In this document: in pieces, positions 11,966 through 22,949 of the stretch
Layout: every line of letters starts with the position of its first letter
Position numbering within the stretch: position 1 is the stretch's first letter
Assembly: GCA_949752735.1 (NCBI GenBank)
Contig: OX457041.1
Coordinates: forward strand, 24,060,527-24,124,526
DNA from: Lumbricus terrestris
Taxonomy: Eukaryota; Annelida; Clitellata; Crassiclitellata; Lumbricidae
Length of the DNA stretch: 64,000 nt
Reading direction: 5' to 3'
Notes under the pieces: generated by a model
Databases searched by the model: none
What the model was told of the DNA's origin: nothing
The model's input: only the letters and a program-made list of their open reading frames with translations
Position numbers and translations under genes: made by a program

Positions 11966-13002
11966 TCTGATGCAACTATTCGTCTCCGTTCTTGTTTTGT
12001 CGATCAGTCCATCTAAGTCTTGATCGATTTATTTTTGCTCTGACATATAATGTGTCCACTGTCCAGCATTTGGCACATGAATAAGCTCCTCTCTGTATTC
12101 GTCTTCGTATCTCATTCACCCACACAGTATGCTATGTATACACAACACAGCTGGCTCGTCGCACACCTTATCTATTCCGCCTTTGGAGTATCTAACTATC
12201 TATGTCTTGAATGGCTAAATCGCACGTAGTAGCGTAAGAACTGTTTCATAATTTAAACCTCTCTGCGAGGTGCTAAGGGCGTTTATATGAATATCCAGAT
12301 ATATCCGTATACCAAAGATGTTACAGAATACTTCAGATTCGTAAATCTTTTTATGATTTCTATCGGTGGGGGTAAAGCTGCTTTGTTAGAGCGGACCATC
12401 TTTACTTTACCAATGATACATGTCTCCCCTCCAGTCATGCTGAGATTTTCCATCCCCCTTCCAGTTAGTTGCTCCAAACACAAATCACAACTAATGGCGA
12501 CGGGGCAAGGTCAAGTACAGCATGGCTCGGCATGTCATCCTCTTCCTCCTCCTCCTCCTCCTCCTCCTTCACCTCATCATCATCATTACTGACCTCTTCA
12601 TCACCACTCTCCTATACCTCTCATCCGCCATCACCACCTCCTCCTCATCATCATCCACCTCCTTCTCCTTCTCCCCTTATTGTCTCTCATCCTCTCCAGC
12701 CACAGCAACAAAACCAATGACTAATGTGAAATACCCCCCACCCCGGGACCCCACCCCATACAAGCATATATTCCATGCCATAAGTCCATCCTATATACCA
12801 GGAAAGCTGAACGTTTCCCTACCAAGGAAAGGCAGGTGTCTCTACTTAATGGCGCCCAGCACAGCATAAAATAATACAACACAACAGTAGGTCTAGAAAG
12901 TACAAGAATACAAAAACATTATACATATATGATTTATATAAGTATATATACATATAAAAGTGTATCATCTCATTTTGGCAAATGCATTATACAGAACACA
13001 CA

Positions 13003-13049
<47 letters not shown>

Positions 13050-14390
13050 TATGACATATATTGTACATGACGTTCGAATACATGCACAGTGTTAGCCAAA
13101 TATTTATATAGCACCTCTCTTATACAATGACCATTCACAGTATTCAGTGGCTCTCTCAGCATGAAAACTCCATGCAGGGCTCTTCTGTCAAAATGTGCAA
13201 TATGGTTCTAAATGGATTTGTGCAGTTGTCGCAGCATGTCTGTACACCTACAGAACTAGTAAATTGGAAGTAATTTACCATGGAAGATGGTAAGGGAAAG
13301 AAGGGGGTTGTGCAGTTCTAAAATTTCTTTAAAAAGTCCTGACTCCATTGAAAAAGAAATGCATTTAAAGAATGAGACTAATGAAGCACTGCAGGCAGTT
13401 AAGCCCTAGTGAGCGAGAAAGGTCATTCCGAGAAAGGTCATTCCAAACGGAGCTATACTATTCACCACAGCAAACGTCCAAAATTGGGTCAGAGCATGCA
13501 GTCCTAGTCCTGGAAACAAAAAGATCAAGACAGTGTGGATAGGATAGAAGTCTTTCACATGTATGCAAGGTGAACGTCGGATAGAGTGTTGTTGTTGCTG
13601 TTGTTTTTGCATGGTTATAAGAGTTGTCTTGATCAATCCCTCAGCCTGCAAGCTAACCCATGCAACAGCAGCCAAGGATCGAATGATGGATGAATGGATG
13701 GATGGATGGAGTAAGAGTGGATAGATGGATTCGAGAGCTAGAGAGCATTGATGAGAAAATTGGAGGGTATATTCTTTTCCGTCACATTAATCACACTCAG
13801 TTAACCAGTTAGGAATGGGTCTATATATTTTATCGTATACAATTGTATTATTAACTTATTATTACCAACTCTACCAAAATTTAGTTCATTGTTTAGAGAT
13901 GGCCAACGAGCGGAACCCAGGTTCCTTAGCATTGTAGTTCTATTGATCCATTGTTGTTGGTCTGGGTTTTTCCGACTGAACTTGTTTTTTGATGTCATGA
14001 CTGCTATATACATGGTTTCAATCAAATTTACAGTTATGGTTTTGATCATGGATGGTTGGATGGATGAATGGATGGATGAATGCACGCCATGGATGGATGG
14101 ATGAATAAAGCAGAGACAGACAGTCAAGTAGGCAGAAATGGTTCTTACAACCATCCTGCAAAGCAGACAGGCAAGCAGATGAACAAACACGCTGACAGAC
14201 AGAATGCCTAAAATATACAACAAAATGTTCTATGAACACCAAATATTACCATAGAGCAATAGAGCATGCATATGAAAACATTACCATGGATATAATGCGT
14301 TTATACAAACTGTGAAACCTATGCAGAAGGAGGAGGAGATAGCACATAGAAACTGGGACAAGATAAGCGGCCTCATATAGTTAGATGGGC
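11966..14390. other. No gene recognised; microsatellites
   Basis: Holds (TCC)n/(ACC)n at 12,535-12,670, (TA)n at 13,008-13,052 and (GGAT)n at 13,680-13,712 and 14,045-14,105. Several ORFs of 60-140 codons overlap these repeats on both strands. None shows a known motif or splice context. Confidence 0.5.
13220..13343 (-). mobile_element. Partial copy of the 24.6/45.5-kb MITE
   Basis: In reverse orientation this shares the ACTGCACAACCCC, TTACCATG and TTTTTAAAGAAATTT phrases with the elements at 24,636 and 45,500. The ends are eroded and no target duplication can be defined. Confidence 0.4.
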
Positions 14391-14399
14391 CAAAGGTAT

Positions 14400-15830
14400 C
14401 CAGATGCAAATTTCAAGATCGGCAAGGGCTTCATAAAGCCGTGTTGAATATATATGCATGTGTATACAGTGCTGTACTGAAGGATATACGCGGGTATACG
14501 GCGTCGGCGTATAGGCCTACTCACCTCTGAGAAAAAATGACAGCGTATACTCACCTCAAAAAACGAGGGTACACCGTACACGTGGGTATACACCGACGCA
14601 GCGTATACCCACCTCAGTAAGACCAAGTGGTATACGCAGGCAAAAATCGCGAATTACGAAGGCAAAAAATCATGAAAGTATAGAGCGTTTTACACTGTTT
14701 GAAAGGTTTGCATGTCGCTACTGATTAACAGAATCCTTCCTCACAGTGTTATGCTATGGACATTGGACACCTTTACTTATTTGTCTTCAGAGACTATATT
14801 TGATTATTCTCATCACTATTGATAATTTGATAATTCTCATCACTATTGATAATTTGATAATTCTCATCACTATTGATAATTTAAAAACTGCAAGTGCAAA
14901 AGCTCTTAAGTGCTGCAATATGCCGAGCAAATTTCTGTACAGGGCTCTGTTGTCATAGACCCTGGTCAAATCGGATCCATCCATCCATTGATAATTTCTT
15001 TGGCACATTATAATAGTCCATTGCAAAGTGCCTTTTACACACGGAACACTGCGGAATGACATTCCGGAACCTTTTCCGAGTCGATATAAAAGAGGCCATT
15101 CAGTTCCATGTGGAACACAAGGCTCATTTCCTTTTCAATGGCCTTGAGCCAGCCATGGACGATTCCCAAGGTCCTGGATACGAGGCCAGTGTATCGCAGG
15201 ACTTGCCGTTTACTTCCCAGTTTTTTCAAGATTGCAATTTCAAGATTGGCAAGGGCTTCATAAAGCCATGTTGAATATATATATATATATGCATGTGTAT
15301 ATATATACACACGCATATATATATATATATACGCACTGATATACACACACACACATGTTGGCCTATATTATATCGCCAAACTTTCGAACTGAAAAACTGT
15401 CTTATTCAGCGGTGGTTGGATTGGGAGTGCTTCTGAGTAGCTTACCTTGAATGGGCCCTATAAAAATCTCCTTAAAATAAAACAATAGGCATGTCGCTAC
15501 TGATTAACAGAATCTAATCCTTCCTTACAGTATTATGCTATGGACATTGGACACCTTTACCTATTTGTCTTCAGATACTATATTTTATTATTCTCATCAC
15601 TATTGATGTTTTAAATACTTTGATTACAAAGTGTCTTTTACACACGGAACACTGCGGAATGGCATTCCGGAACCTTTTCTGAGTCAATAAAAATTAAAGT
15701 CCATCCAGTTCCATGTGGAACACAGGGCTCATCTCCTTTTCAATGGCCTTGAGCCTGCAATGGACGAATCCCAAGGTCCTGGATACGAGGCCAGTGTATT
15801 GCAGGACTTGCCGTTTACTTCCCAGCTTAC
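14400..15830. repeat. Duplicated interspersed-repeat block
   Basis: About 14,711-15,225 and 15,489-15,825 share two long conserved segments in the same order. One contains GCATGTCGCTACTGATTAAC and ATGCTATGGACATTGGACAC. The other contains ACACGGAACACTGCGGAATG and GGCCAGTGTAT. A third module, GGCAAGGGCTTCATAAAGCC, occurs at 14,423 and 15,250. At 14,806-14,882 a 27-bp unit repeats about three times. Part of 14,925-14,985 also occurs inverted at 5,578-5,650. This is a repeat family with no readable protein. Confidence 0.7.
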
Positions 15831-16146
15831 ATGTACGCCGGTACCAAATTATACTGCTTGGTGACAGCAAAAATATAAAAAATAAGTCAATTTAGCTATT
15901 AAAAAAGAAAAAATTATTTAGTTACCTTAATAATTAAAGACCATATATCATTTTAGGTGTTAATATGTCTTTAAATATGAGTATTATATATTATATACAT
16001 TATTCATATAAAGTATTACAGGCCTATATTGAAACCGTTTACTGTTCTCAAAGTTTTCTTATATAAGCTCTGGAACTTTTCATTAAAAATCACTGACATA
16101 TAATTTTTTATATGCTACATAAATACAATTGGGTCGTAAAGGTTCG
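15831..16146. other. No gene recognised
   Basis: AT-rich sequence with no feature I can name. Confidence 0.4.
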
Positions 16147-16460
16147 TCAGCCACTCATTAACGTGAGTAGAGCAGGGAGGAGACCCGACTGACGACCCCA
16201 TTTGGGGCGTAGACTCGGAACCGACCTGGGCTGGCGAATCAAAGTCCACCGTGCCCACCTTCTCGTGGTGCGACCTGTTAGTAGCCTCTCCATAAGGAGG
16301 GTGAACGAACGGGCATGGATGGCAAACGGGGGGAAGGCAATGGCAAACCACCCCTTATCTACTGCCAAGAAAACAGTCATGAGGTACAAAAAGAGTAGAG
16401 GATACATCATGACTGTCGCCATAGCTCCAAGAGCTGACGGCACCAGGTGACCAGATGACA
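16147..16460 (+). repeat. GC-rich retroposon, possibly RTE-type 3-prime end or SINE
   Basis: A sharply bounded GC-rich island in AT-rich surroundings. It contains GGAAGGCAATGGCAAACCAC followed by TGCCAAGAAAAC, a phrase found in 3-prime ends of RTE/BovB-like elements and their SINEs. ORFs on both strands (82-112 codons) look like by-products of base composition. The assignment rests on this motif only. Confidence 0.35.
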
Positions 16461-17349
16461 TAAATACAATTTCTGACAACACCAACTGCCTTTCTTGTTA
16501 TATAACATGTCCTTAAACTCTGGAGTCAATTGACTGGTTTCCACATAGGGTGTACCCGGTACCGTACGGTACTCAAACAAGGAATAAGGTGAGATTCATC
16601 CGCTCTGTCAACAATACAAGCAAAAACCAACGACTTCACATTGCTACTATTAACACACCTTTAAATAATTGTCTTTCCAACCTATACAGGCGCCTTTAGT
16701 CGTCGGTGTGGCTAAATCAACAGCTTTTTCTGGTAGGAAATAAAGATGAGGGTATAGCCAAGTCGAGTCAACTTATGTGGCATCTTAACGAACGAACGGA
16801 CGGGACGGACAGAATAATAAAGACAAACAGACAACAAGGACAGAGACTGACAGACACAGACAGGCACGCAGACAGATAGAAAGATCAAAGGGAAAGTAGC
16901 TTAGTCAGAAGGTGCATGACTTCCATGCCCCAATACCTCAGCCACGAGGTTTCCATCTAGACCTAGCTCTTATGTATCAACTTGCAGGGTCCTCGAGTCA
17001 AGGGAGTGGCCCTCAACTGACTAAGGTTGGAACATGGAATTGATATCCATCGCACGAACATCAGCGTCGATCCCAAACTCAACTTTCGAATTGAATCAAT
17101 TCCAGGAGATATATACACACACACACACACACACAAGAGCCGTAGTAATAGCAACGCCTTCCACCGTCATCCGAAACATCCTCTGGGGAGGAATCACTCC
17201 GACGGCGATGGAAAGTATCCGTGACGGAAACGGTAACACCGGAAGCACGTGACCGACCTGGAAAGGCGGGGCGAACGCGATCAGGCGAAGACGTAACCGA
17301 GCTTTAAGCGACGACGGCGGCCATGTCGGAAAACAATTAGGACGATGAG

Positions 17350-17350
<1 letters not shown>
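16461..17350. other. No gene recognised
   Basis: Includes CAGACAGA-type repeats (16,800-16,880) and a short (CA)n at 17,112-17,134. I see no supported gene. Confidence 0.4.

Positions 17351-17407
<57 letters not shown>
17351..17407. repeat. (AGC)19 trinucleotide repeat
   Basis: Nineteen uninterrupted AGC units. It is open as poly-Gln, poly-Ser or poly-Ala on plus and poly-Leu, poly-Ala or poly-Cys on minus, but no gene context is visible. Confidence 0.95.
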
Positions 17408-17408
<1 letters not shown>

Positions 17409-17439
17409 GTGGCAGTGACAAGGCCAGTGGCAGAACAGG

Positions 17440-17665
17440 GACAGTGGCAGGGACGGTCGCAGTGGCATGAACGGTCGCAGTGGCAGTGGCAGAACAGTGG
17501 CAGGGACGGTCGCAGTGGCAGTGGCAGAACAGTGGCAGGGACGGTCGCAGTGGCAGTGGCAGAACAGTGGCAGGGACGGTCGCAGTGGCAGTGGCAGAAC
17601 AGTGGCAGGGACGGTCGCAGTGGCAGTGGCAGAACAGTGGCAGGGACGGTCGCAGTGGCAGGGCA
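17440..17665. repeat. 35-bp minisatellite, about 5 near-identical copies
   Basis: The unit carries GCAGAACAGTGGCAGGGACG then GTCGCAGTGGCAGTG. Since 35 is not a multiple of 3, each frame reads through all three phases of the unit in turn, giving overlapping ORFs made of the same 35-residue repeat. Sequence just upstream (17,408-17,477) is a diverged form of the unit. Confidence 0.9.
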
Positions 17666-19525
17666 GAGGTAGGGACAGTGGAATTGGCAGGGGAAGCGGT
17701 GGGAGAGAATGTGGCTGTCAGTTGAACCGCGAGAGAATAAGTGAGAGAGGATTGGAGAAGAAATGGATGGATGGATGGAGAGATGGAAAACAGACAGAAA
17801 CGTAGACAGACAAAGAAAGACCAACTTGAAGACAGAGGGCATGCAGACCGACAGTTTCTTAAACAGACAGACAGATATACAGACAGACAGATAGATATGG
17901 ACATAGCCAGACTTACAATCAAAAAGTGGCAACTCTGGGATTCATCCATGGTCCAAGCGTTACAGACAATTAGCAAAATCCTAAAACAGTGATCAATGTT
18001 CAAGCAGACAGACAAACAGACCGACCGACAGACAGGCATACAAACAGACAGACAGACAGACAGCAGCACCACTACCACCACCACCACCATCACCACCAGG
18101 TCCAAAATACTCATAGCTGTGACCGTCCTGGCCGTCATGATCATGAACATGATGACATCCCTCATCATCATGCAACCATCTTCACCATATAGCCAAAAAT
18201 CATTCACCATCGCCTCTATTGTCATTAAAATGTCATTGTCATTAATCATCATCTTCTGCATTATCATCATAGTCGTCATTGTCGTCAACATCATCATCAT
18301 CATAATCCTGCAGTCAATAAGCATATTAAGCAGCACAATAAATTGTCAATAATTATTACAACAATGGATTTGATTGTATTGATCCATATTGACTTGACAT
18401 CAAATTCAACGTTCCTGTAAACTCTGCATATACATGTACATGTAGTTATCATTACATAGAAGGCTGGAAATCCATTTCAACGCAAATTGTTTATATATCC
18501 AAACTATCATCATCATCATCATCGTCGTCATTGTCATAATCATCATCGTCGTCGTTGTCACCATCACCATCATCATCATCACCACCACCACCACCACCAC
18601 CACACACCACCACCACCACCACCACCACCATCGTAATAACTGACACCAAGATCTCTTCAATCACAGAAGCCATTGTAATTCTCGACAAAATCAAATTTTT
18701 ATTAACCAAGCAAGAGAAGCCAAAGTATTGCTCCTGCACAGCTCTCTCTGTGCAAAGTCACCAAATCCTGCCTGAGGCACGCCGCCACGCGCAAGTCAAC
18801 AACAGAGCCAAATAAAATCAACGGCAAAGTCATCGCAACGTTATTTGTCTTTCGACTTTGCAACGCGTCGAGTCTCGACTTGCCGTAGAAATCATTTTTA
18901 CGGCAAGTCAGAGTTATTTGTGTGGCAGGCTCTGTGTGACTCGAATAGAATTCGACGCAAGTCACAGAACGACATGGCTGTCCATATTCATCTCATTGCC
19001 GAACACAAACATGGCTAACGGCTGATGGGAAGTCAGTAAATGGGGAAAAGGTTTGCTTTGTGATTGGCTAACAAGGAAGACAGGCCCCAAAGCAGAATAG
19101 TCACGACCCAATAACTATCTTTACACTTTATGAGACAATTGCCCCCATGGCTCTTCCCCCACGAAACCCATAACAACACTTGACGCAATTTTTCTGATGG
19201 AGTACACTTGCCCCAGATGAAAACTAATAATAGTAATTTTATTATTGAGCCTGAAAATTTTTCTTATTCTTTGGCTATCTTTCAGTGCCTTCTAAGCAAT
19301 CTTTGCATGTATATGTATGAATGTACTACTACTGCTGGGTAAAACAATATATGCAATATTTCTGTTGAGGCACTACCGCACTAGTAGAGTGTTACTTTAT
19401 GCACCATTACATTACAGAAATGATAAAAATATTAGTACATGCAGTAACATAACCAACGATAAAAAATTAGAAAATAATTATAGACATAATAATGTCTATA
19501 TAAAGACAATAAAGTTGGTTTGTCA
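17666..19525. other. No gene recognised; microsatellites
   Basis: Holds CAGA-type tracts (17,800-17,900 and 18,003-18,063), (CAC)n/(ATC)n tracts (18,064-18,310 and 18,505-18,632), and a small inverted repeat CTTGCCGT ... ACGGCAAG near 18,880-18,908. Minus-strand ORFs of up to 351 codons across 17,281-18,336 run through these tracts and are rejected. Confidence 0.5.
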
Positions 19526-19558
19526 ATAACGGTAGCATGTCTGCCATGCTACCGTTAT
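19526..19558. repeat. Perfect 14-bp hairpin
   Basis: ATAACGGTAGCATG and its exact complement are separated by TCTGC. A weaker hairpin (ATAGACAT ... ATGTCTAT) lies about 45 bp upstream. Its function is unknown, and it could be a foldback or a 3-prime processing relic. Confidence 0.6.
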
Positions 19559-19891
19559 GATAGTTGTCACTTGTCTGTGATTACAATAAGAAATTTTTTG
19601 GTTTGCAGTACTATTTTGCAAATGATAACAACCATTATCAATGCATAATTGGTGAAGTGCTAATTAATACCGTAAGTACCATTTAGTAACTGCTAATTGG
19701 TAAATACCTCTCAACACGCAAAGTTATTATTGATTTATACTAAACACCAACTGCATGACTAATTAGGAAGCTTCAGATAAAATTTACCAACTCTAGGCAC
19801 ACAGGTGCATTCAATAAATATATAAACAAAATTAAAATCTTTAAATAAAATAATATTTCTTAAATAAAAAAATAAATGCATCATAATTGCT

Positions 19892-20203
19892 TTAAACAAA
19901 TTCATAATCGAATAAAGGAATTCTCAAACCTGAAGTATGCGAATTCATTTTCGATGCATTCAACGGAATCCTTCGAGCCTCTGACTCCCTAAAAACCGGA
20001 GAGTCCTGATCAAAAGACTCGAGAAGTGATTGACTCGTGCTCATCTCTGATGCTCTCGAGCCGTCGTAACTTCCATCATGTGGCGGTCCCTGGTGACAAG
20101 AGGGTGAAGTCTCCTTTGACCCTTGAACTGGTCGTTGACACGACTGTTGCCAGAGTTGTCGACGTCTGAAGCAATCCAGAGATGACGATCGCTTGCTGGC
20201 CAT
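19892..20203 (-). CDS. Unrecognised 103-codon ORF, possible last exon
   Basis: I do not recognise this protein. It begins MASKRSSSLDCFRRRQLW, is rich in Ser, Arg and Gln, has no low-complexity run and ends GLRIPLFDYEFV. The sequence before the ATG (ATAGATCTAG) could also be a splice acceptor, so it may be a terminal exon. It lies next to the 25-bp satellite on its upstream side. No partner exon or polyA signal was found. It may be chance. Confidence 0.25.
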   Translation of the reverse strand: MASKRSSSLDCFRRRQLWQQSCQRPVQGSKETSPSCHQGPPHDGSYDGSRASEMSTSQSLLESFDQDSPVFRESEARRIPLNASKMNSHTSGLRIPLFDYEFV

Positions 20204-20224
20204 TGCTTCCTAGATCTATATATT

Positions 20225-20522
20225 CAAGGATTGCATTGTAAGTCATTAAGTCATATTGCATTGCAAGTCATTAAGTCATAATTCATTGTAAGTCATTACG
20301 TCATATTGCATTGTAAGTCATTAAGCCATATTGCATTGTCAGTCATTAAGTCATATTGCATTGTAAGTCACTAAGTCATATTGCATCGTAAGTCATTAAG
20401 TCATAATGCATTGTAAGTCATTAAGTCATATTGCATTGTAAGTCATTAAGTCGTATTGTATTGTAAGTCATTAAGTCATATTGCATTGTAAGTCATTAAG
20501 CCATATTGCCATGTAAGTCATA
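20225..20522. repeat. 25-bp satellite, about 12 copies
   Basis: Tandem units of GCATTGTAAGTCATTAAGTC plus ATATT show mostly single-base differences between copies. There are no unique spacers, so it is not CRISPR-like. Confidence 0.92.
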
Positions 20523-22229
20523 TCATCGGTTGGAAGACTGTGCGCTGTTTTTATTAAGCGCCTGTGAATAAGCTGGTTATCGAGACTTCGCTTGTGTGGG
20601 CGCTGTAGAAGTTTCGAGATTACGATTACGATTCATCGACTTCTATTCAGCCTAAATAGTTGGTCAGCGCAGACAGCTGTTGTTGACAAAGCATGTTGAC
20701 AAAGCACGTACCGAGAACAAGGACCCATAATAATAATAATAGAAGTAACCGCTGTTATGATTAAAAAACAGTTGGCATTTAGGGGCACTTTCGCCGACCA
20801 GGAAGCAGAATATATATAGGGCCTTTCCAGACTTTAGGTTTTATACTAGGCTGTAGTGAAGCCCCTGACGGATTATGTGTACCTCGGGGCAAATAAATAA
20901 AAAATAAATAAATAATAATAATAATAAATAGTAGAAATTGACGGGTACAAAAAAAGCAATTGATCAATTGGAATGAGCCATTTTATATTTATATGCTAGG
21001 CTAATGAGATTGATAATTGCGTTGCCAAATACATGTATATTCTCTGGTAAACGTGTATTTTGGCGTCGTAAATACGTTTACCCCTAAGAAAATACGCATA
21101 TGATTTATAACCATTGGTCAATTGTTTTTATCACAACAGAGGTTACTTCTATTACAACCTACGCATGCTTTCACTCCAGGCCTACTTGCGAAAAAGTTAC
21201 CTTACTTGTTTAAAATTCACTTAGTGAAACTTTCGATGAACGTTCAATCTTCCACTGTTCCACAACGGTCGTCATATTTCAATTCCTTTCAGAATAATTG
21301 ACTAAAATCGTAATCAACAATATTTAAATACCAGCGCAAAACTCGAATCACCTGGCTGCATGATCCACCATGTATAGGATTAAGCTTACCTGCTTAACGT
21401 CAACAGTGCCACTCAACACGCTTGACCGCTTTCGAACAACTGCTTTGTTGATATACAACGACGCAAAAATTCGCAGAAAACTTTATTATTCTAGATGCAG
21501 CTCAATGTTTTTTGCTGACTACGCGACTTTTGAAGAGGTTCTCATACTTAAATGATACTTTGCGAACTATTTCGAGCGCTAGGCTACCTTTGTTAAACAT
21601 ATCGAAAGTAAACTTTTTAGGTCAGGTGACTTTCGCCCTGCAAAACGAGGTAGGGTTATATCCATGGTGATTAATGTCACGAAGTTGTGAATGAGTATGT
21701 TGAATGTAATTTGGGTAGTAGGCCTACCGACCAGTCTGCAAAACCCTAGTTACTGAAGGGCAGATTTATCCGTTTAATATTTTTATTTCAATGCAATTTT
21801 TCTGTCTCAGTCACAGTGTACCAGGTTGCGGTTTGCCAACCTGTTTTTCCTCATTAAACGAATATACATTATATATTATAATTATAGGCCTAAAGGCTAC
21901 TATAGCAATACTAATTTTCTTATTGTTATGTGGCAAATTGGTCTCCGACCCTCAGAAATGAGGATGGACAGCATCATCATCATCATGTGGCAAATAGTGC
22001 TGGTGCAAAAATTAAACTAGGAGAGAAGGCGTTTTCCAACTAATTTGTATTGAAACGAGGTAGAAATTACGAAGAATCCGCTTTGCTTTCGCGAGTAACT
22101 TGCTTCACAGTTTGCTGAACTTGACCACAGACAAAAGTCCATTGTGGAAAATGGCGCCTACGCGCTTATTATTATCGGGTCTTACCAAGTGGCTTCCTAT
22201 TCGTACATCAGTTGTTGCTATTCGTGTCC
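20523..22229. other. No gene recognised
   Basis: AT-rich sequence. A LINE-tail-like phrase (GGGCGCTGTAGAAGTTTCGAG plus ATTACG repeats) lies at about 20,605-20,632, and small AT-rich repeats occur at 20,880-20,930. ORFs are short and have no motifs. Confidence 0.4.
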
Positions 22230-22237
22230 ATGCCAAA

Positions 22238-22847
22238 CAGGGATGCCACTCATAGCTTTTCCCACCTAGATCTAGGTTTTCGGTCTTGTCTAGGTTTCTA
22301 GGTCTTTTGTCAGGATCTAGCCTGTTTTCTCCGTTGGTTTTCTCCAATGAAGTGTATTACATGTATAACATAACGCTAGAGAGAGTATGACGTATCTGGC
22401 CTCCAGTCAAATTTGAAGTCGTTAATTTTTAACGTCGTCCTAATTCAAAACGACTAATCAAAGGCCTATGATTGGTCGGGCGATAATTAGACATATGATG
22501 TGATTGGTCGGTGACAATTAGACGGACTTCAATATAAAGACTTGATACTCTCTCTAGTGAAATATTCATTATATAATATACCTCTATGGTTTTCTCACGG
22601 CGGTTCTTCCGACTTTCTACACATAAAAATAGACTTGGAGCGAAAGACTAAAAAGGTCATCAGAAATTTTTTGGGAAAAGGAGCAAATTTTTGCGGGATG
22701 ACTAAGAAAAGGGCCTCAAGAAATTTAAATTTCAAGTGCGAAAATTAAAATAATCCATGTATTTTCTCAGAAATTCTCAATCTAGCCTTTTCTAGCTTTT
22801 TGTTCGGTCGGATTTGACCTTTTCTAAAATTCAGAGTGGCATCCCTG
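22238..22847. mobile_element. hAT-type MITE with perfect 14-bp ends
   Basis: It starts CAGGGATGCCACTC and ends with the exact complement GAGTGGCATCCCTG. The 8-bp target duplication ATGCCAAA is identical on both sides (22230-22237 and 22848-22855). At 610 bp it has no transposase reading frame. It sits about 100 bp upstream of the EFCAB11 start codon and so in or next to its promoter. Structure and duplication are seen directly; the hAT assignment follows from the 8-bp duplication and CAGGG ends. Confidence 0.85.
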
Positions 22848-22949
22848 ATGCCAAAGATCAGGTTTAAATCTTTTTATGCACGGATGGCTCCAGATGTCAC
22901 GACAGCGTGTGAAGTTAAAATTCTAATTTTTAAAAAGGTTTTATAAAGA

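Noticed and set aside
16115..16485. 112-codon minus and 82-codon plus ORFs in a GC-rich island
   Set aside because: The island looks like a retroposon, and the ORFs overlap on opposite strands without motifs.
17096..18336. Minus-strand ORFs of 278 and 351 codons
   Set aside because: They are kept open by the AGC tract, the 35-bp minisatellite and CAGA/CAC microsatellites. Composition follows the repeats and there is no domain or splice context.
20225..20522. CRISPR-like regular 25-bp repeat
   Set aside because: Units are directly adjacent with no unique spacers, and the window is eukaryotic. It is a satellite.
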